From positions 1 through 62,960 of the forward strand of contig NZ_LRQV01000026.1 in the NCBI RefSeq assembly GCF_001567585.1: a stretch of 62,960 bases of DNA. Reading direction: 5' to 3'. The position numbers and the translations under genes are program-made. Every line of letters begins with the position of its first letter. Within the stretch, counting starts at the first letter, position 1. The notes under the pieces were generated by a model. It was not told the DNA's origin. It saw only the letters and a list, made by a program, of their open reading frames with translations, and searched no databases. Shown piece after piece: positions 56,812-62,960 of the stretch. The DNA comes from Micromonospora rosaria (lineage in GTDB: Bacteria; Actinomycetota; Actinomycetes; Mycobacteriales; Micromonosporaceae).

Positions 56812-58427
56812 CCGCTGCCCCCGGCGGCACGGCGGCACCCCCCACCACCCCGGTACGGCTGCGTACCCGCTGGCTCGTCCTCGCCGTGCTCTGCCTCGCC
56901 CAACTCGTCGTGGTGCTGGACAACACCATCCTCACCGTGGCGGTGCCGGCCCTCACCCGCGACCTGCACGCCAGCACCGCCGACATCCAGTGGGTGATCA
57001 ACGGGTACGCGCTGGTGCAGGCCGGCCTGCTGCTCACCGCCGGCAGCGTGGTCGACCGGTACGGTCGTCGCCGGATGCTGCTGGTCGGGCTGGTGCTGTT
57101 CGGGCTCGCCTCGGCCGCCGCCGCGTCGGCCCGGTCCGCCGACCACCTGGTCGCGGCGCGGGCCGCGCTCGGGGTCGGGGGAGCGCTGCTGGCCACCGCC
57201 ACCCTCGCGGTCGCGATGCAGGTCTTCGACGCGCGGGAACGCCCCCGCGCCATCGGCATCTGGGCGGCGGTGAGCGCGCTGGGCTTCGCCGCCGGGCCCC
57301 CGGTCGGTGGCCTGCTGCTGGGCCACTTCCGGTGGCCGGCCATCTTCCTGGTCAACCTGCCGGTCGTGCTGGTCTGCCTGCTCGCCGCCCGCCGGCTGGT
57401 GCCCGAGTCCCGGCACGGCGAGGGCCGCCTCGACCTGGTCGGGGCGGTGCTCTCCACCGCCGGGCTGGGCGCGGTCGTCTTCGCCATCATCCAGGGCCCC
57501 GAGCAGGGCTGGGGTTCGGTGCCCGTGCTCGGCGCGGCCACCGCCGGGGCGCTGCTGATCGCCGCGTTCGTCGCCTGGGAACAGCACGTCCCCGCGCCCA
57601 TGCTCGACATGCGCTTCTTCCGGGACCGCCGGTTCGTCGGCGCGGTCTCCGGCGTCGTGCTGATCACCTTCGGCAGCGCCGGGGCGCTGTTCCTGCTGGC
57701 CCAGCAGTTGCAGTTCGTCCGGGGGTACCCGGCCTGGGAGGCCGGCGTCCGGATGGCCCCCTTCGCGCTGACCGTGGTGCTGCTCAACCTCGCCGGGGTC
57801 GCCGCCCTGGTCATCCGGCGGCTGGGCATCCCGCTGGCCATCGCGGCCGGCATGGCGACGCTCGCCCTGGGGCTGGTGGTCACCGCGTACGCCCCGGCCG
57901 ACGGCTACGGCGGCCTGCTGGTGGGCCTGCTGCTGATGGGCGCCGGCTGCGCGGTCGCCAACCCGGCGATCGTGGAGGCGGTGCTCAGCGCGGTACCGCC
58001 CGAGCGGGCCGGGGCCGGGGCCGGCATCGACGGCACCATGTCCGAGGTGGGCACCAGTCTCGGCGTCGCCGTCCTCGGCGCGGTGTTGAACGCCCGGTTC
58101 ACCGCCGCGCTCCCCGCCGTGCTGGCCGGCGCCGGATCGTTCCCGGCCGCCCTGGCCGCCGCCCGGACCGGGGTGGACCGGGACCAGGTCGCCGAGGCGT
58201 TCAACGCGGCGGTGGTGCTCGGGCAGACCGTCGGGGCGGTCGCCGTCCTCGCCGGTGGCTGCCTCGCCGCGCTGCTCCTGCACCGCGCGGCGAACCAGAC
58301 CGGGCCGCCGCCCCCGCCCGTGGACCCGCCGCCCGGCGGCCGGGACGTGGCGGCCTCCGGCGGGCGGCACGTGTCGGCGTCCGACAGCCGGGACGTGGTG
58401 GTGCCGGCGGGGTCGTCGGCCGGCTGA
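56808..58427 (+). CDS. MFS exporter, DHA2 family (siderophore or drug)
   Basis: 539 residues from GTG 56808 (GTGA overlap with the SIP gene). Fourteen hydrophobic helices: LVLAVLCLAQLVVVLDNTIL opens the first, motif A-like GSVVDRYGRRRML follows, and motif C region LGFAAGPPVGGLLLG comes later. After about residue 485 a polar tail follows with repeated G-G/S-R-D/H-V pieces. As part of an iron-box-controlled pair with a SIP protein, it is likely a siderophore exporter, although drug export is possible from the family alone. Confidence 0.88.
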   Translation: MTAAPGGTAAPPTTPVRLRTRWLVLAVLCLAQLVVVLDNTILTVAVPALTRDLHASTADIQWVINGYALVQAGLLLTAGSVVDRYGRRRMLLVGLVLFGLASAAAASARSADHLVAARAALGVGGALLATATLAVAMQVFDARERPRAIGIWAAVSALGFAAGPPVGGLLLGHFRWPAIFLVNLPVVLVCLLAARRLVPESRHGEGRLDLVGAVLSTAGLGAVVFAIIQGPEQGWGSVPVLGAATAGALLIAAFVAWEQHVPAPMLDMRFFRDRRFVGAVSGVVLITFGSAGALFLLAQQLQFVRGYPAWEAGVRMAPFALTVVLLNLAGVAALVIRRLGIPLAIAAGMATLALGLVVTAYAPADGYGGLLVGLLLMGAGCAVANPAIVEAVLSAVPPERAGAGAGIDGTMSEVGTSLGVAVLGAVLNARFTAALPAVLAGAGSFPAALAAARTGVDRDQVAEAFNAAVVLGQTVGAVAVLAGGCLAALLLHRAANQTGPPPPPVDPPPGGRDVAASGGRHVSASDSRDVVVPAGSSAG

Positions 58428-58456
58428 GCCGGTTTCCGGCGGTCCGCCCGGGGGCG

Positions 58457-58687
58457 TCAGGGCAGGTGGGGTGGGTACCGGTGCCGGTCCGGGGGCGGAC
58501 CGGGATCGGCCGGGCCCCGGCGTGGGCTGTCCTCGGCCCAGAGGAACCAGCAGTAGCCGGCCAGGGCGGTGGCCAGCACGAGGCCCGCCAGAATCTGCCA
58601 GCCGTGCGGGACGAAGAACACCAGGCACGGGGCGACCGCCACGAGACCGGCGGCGACGGCGAGGAACAACGCGAACCTGCGCAGCAT
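58457..58687 (-). CDS. Small membrane protein, unknown
   Basis: 76 residues from ATG 58687, with AGGAGG 5 nt upstream; a GTG at 58714 lacks a site. Two hydrophobic helices: LFLAVAAGLVAVAPCLVFFV and ILAGLVLATALAGYCWFLW. The C-terminal tail is Pro/Arg-rich (PADPGPPPDRHRYPP). I do not recognise the family. It is convergent with the MFS exporter. Confidence 0.6.
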   Translation of the reverse strand: MLRRFALFLAVAAGLVAVAPCLVFFVPHGWQILAGLVLATALAGYCWFLWAEDSPRRGPADPGPPPDRHRYPPHLP

Positions 58688-58915
58688 CTCTTCCTCCTGC
58701 GTGTCCGCTGCCACCGGGTCGTTCCGCCGGTGCCGGCCCGGAGGCGGTGGTGCGCGTCCGGCGGCGGGCCGGTGCGGTGGTTCGGGCCCGGCGACCGGCC
58801 GCCGGGTGGCAGGTCAGTCAACCGGCCGACGACCCGGCGCGCAACCGTCGTGGCACCCGGGCCGGATAGGTACCGCTGCTCAGGACAACCGCCCGGTTGG
58901 CGGGTAGCCACGCGA

Positions 58916-58952
58916 ACGGCCGGCGTCGACGGGGTACGTCGACGCCGGCCGT
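58916..58952. terminator. 15-bp stem hairpin downstream of metH
   Basis: The arm at 58916-58930 (ACGGCCGGCGTCGAC) pairs perfectly with 58938-58952 around a 7-nt loop. It lies 29 nt beyond the metH stop on the minus strand and is the obvious terminator of that gene. No other gene is in 58688-58981. Confidence 0.75.
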
Positions 58953-58981
58953 GACGGCGCGGGGAGCGGGGGCGGGCCGGC

Positions 58982-62608
<3,627 letters not shown>

Positions 62609-62960
62609 ACAACACCTCAGCTAGTCGAAGGCGCCAGACCGCGCGACCAGGCCCCACCGGCCCGTCACGGCGCACGCGGGGCCGGACGGCACGCGCGGCT
62701 GGGACCGGATCCGGCCGTCGGGCGTCGCCTCCTCGCGACTCCTGGCGAACCCCCGGATTGTATCCTCGCGCGCCTCTCGGGTACCGGTGAAGGCAGCCCG
62801 ACCCACCCGCCGGCCCCGTCACGCGCCGGCCGCCGGCCGCCGCTGGTCGCCCCGCCGGCCCGGCCACCCCCGTCGCCGGCCGTACGACGACCGCGCCGCA
62901 GCCGCGTGATTCGATGCGCCCGACCTCTCAACTGTTGGGAAGCCGGGCGGGGCCGCCCGG
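62609..62960. promoter_or_regulatory. metH leader and promoter region
   Basis: On the minus strand a -10-like TACAAT lies at 62757-62762, which would give a 5' leader of about 140 nt before metH. I looked for a cobalamin box and a SAM-riboswitch core and saw neither. No gene is visible; the open frames here are GC-rich artefacts. The sequence is very GC-rich beyond 62800. Confidence 0.4.

Noticed and set aside
55436..58427. Independent full siderophore gene cluster
   Set aside because: There is no synthetase or NRPS beside it. It holds only an acetyltransferase, a reductase-type protein and an exporter, so it looks like an accessory locus.
62609..62760. Cobalamin or SAM riboswitch upstream of metH
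   Set aside because: I looked for the B12 box and SAM-riboswitch core features on the minus strand and saw neither. A covariance-model search would settle it.

Overview
The window looks like chromosome of a Micromonosporaceae actinomycete, most likely Micromonospora or a close relative. This rests on very high GC, frequent GTG starts, many 4-nt stop/start overlaps, XRE/DUF397 gene pairs, dispersed GATCATG-type palindromes and AAGGGCCC...TTAACGCATACGGT elements, and a desABCD cluster with an actinobacterial iron box. I see no rRNA, tRNA, CRISPR, transposase or phage genes.

Left part (1-29197). An XRE/TPR regulator gene is interrupted by a palindrome and a 15-bp tandem repeat that runs off the left edge. 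A small upstream gene, an intact XRE/TPR regulator and an unknown gene follow. Next come an ABC exporter pair with a two-component system (3408-6892) and a desferrioxamine locus (6877-14969). In that locus desABCD is transcribed away from a single gene that fuses a penicillin-amidase-like (DesG-like) domain to a DesH-like acetyltransferase, and a perfect iron box lies between them. Then come an anti-sigma-type ATPase, an SDR oxidoreductase, a family 2 glycosyltransferase, two tandem CorA transporters (the second behind a possible 21-codon leader peptide), a DksA/TraR zinc-finger gene behind a possible attenuator, a VOC-deaminase fusion, an HxlR regulator divergent from an MFS exporter, a small GNAT, and a molybdate operon (TOBE regulator-modA-modB-modC) read on the minus strand.

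Middle part (29198-46300). After a Spo0M-like protein and two small stress or hypothetical genes lies a glucuronoxylan-oligosaccharide locus. It has a CE7 esterase and a LacI repressor on the minus strand. Divergent from them is an operon of GH3, two ABC permeases, a lipoprotein binding protein, GH39, DUF624, GH42 and GH67 alpha-glucuronidase. Two copies of the palindrome CGAAACTTTCG flank the divergent promoter region. No endo-xylanase is present, so the locus fits import and intracellular trimming of pre-cut, acetylated and glucuronylated xylo-oligosaccharides.

Right part (46301-62960). A large perfect hairpin is followed by a DUF397/XRE pair and two small unknown genes. A minus-strand run encodes RecD2 helicase, a SWIM zinc-finger protein and a large unknown protein. 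YidD follows. A second iron-box locus has a DesH-like acetyltransferase divergent from a siderophore-interacting flavoprotein and an MFS exporter. The window ends with a small membrane protein and cobalamin-dependent methionine synthase MetH. The two iron boxes suggest that siderophore synthesis or modification and siderophore iron release and export form one iron regulon split over about 40 kb.

The strongest leads for something not fully described are the DesG-DesH fusion with its unlinked DesH paralogue locus, the RecD2-SWIM-unknown protein run, and the proline/threonine-rich leader peptide before the second CorA.
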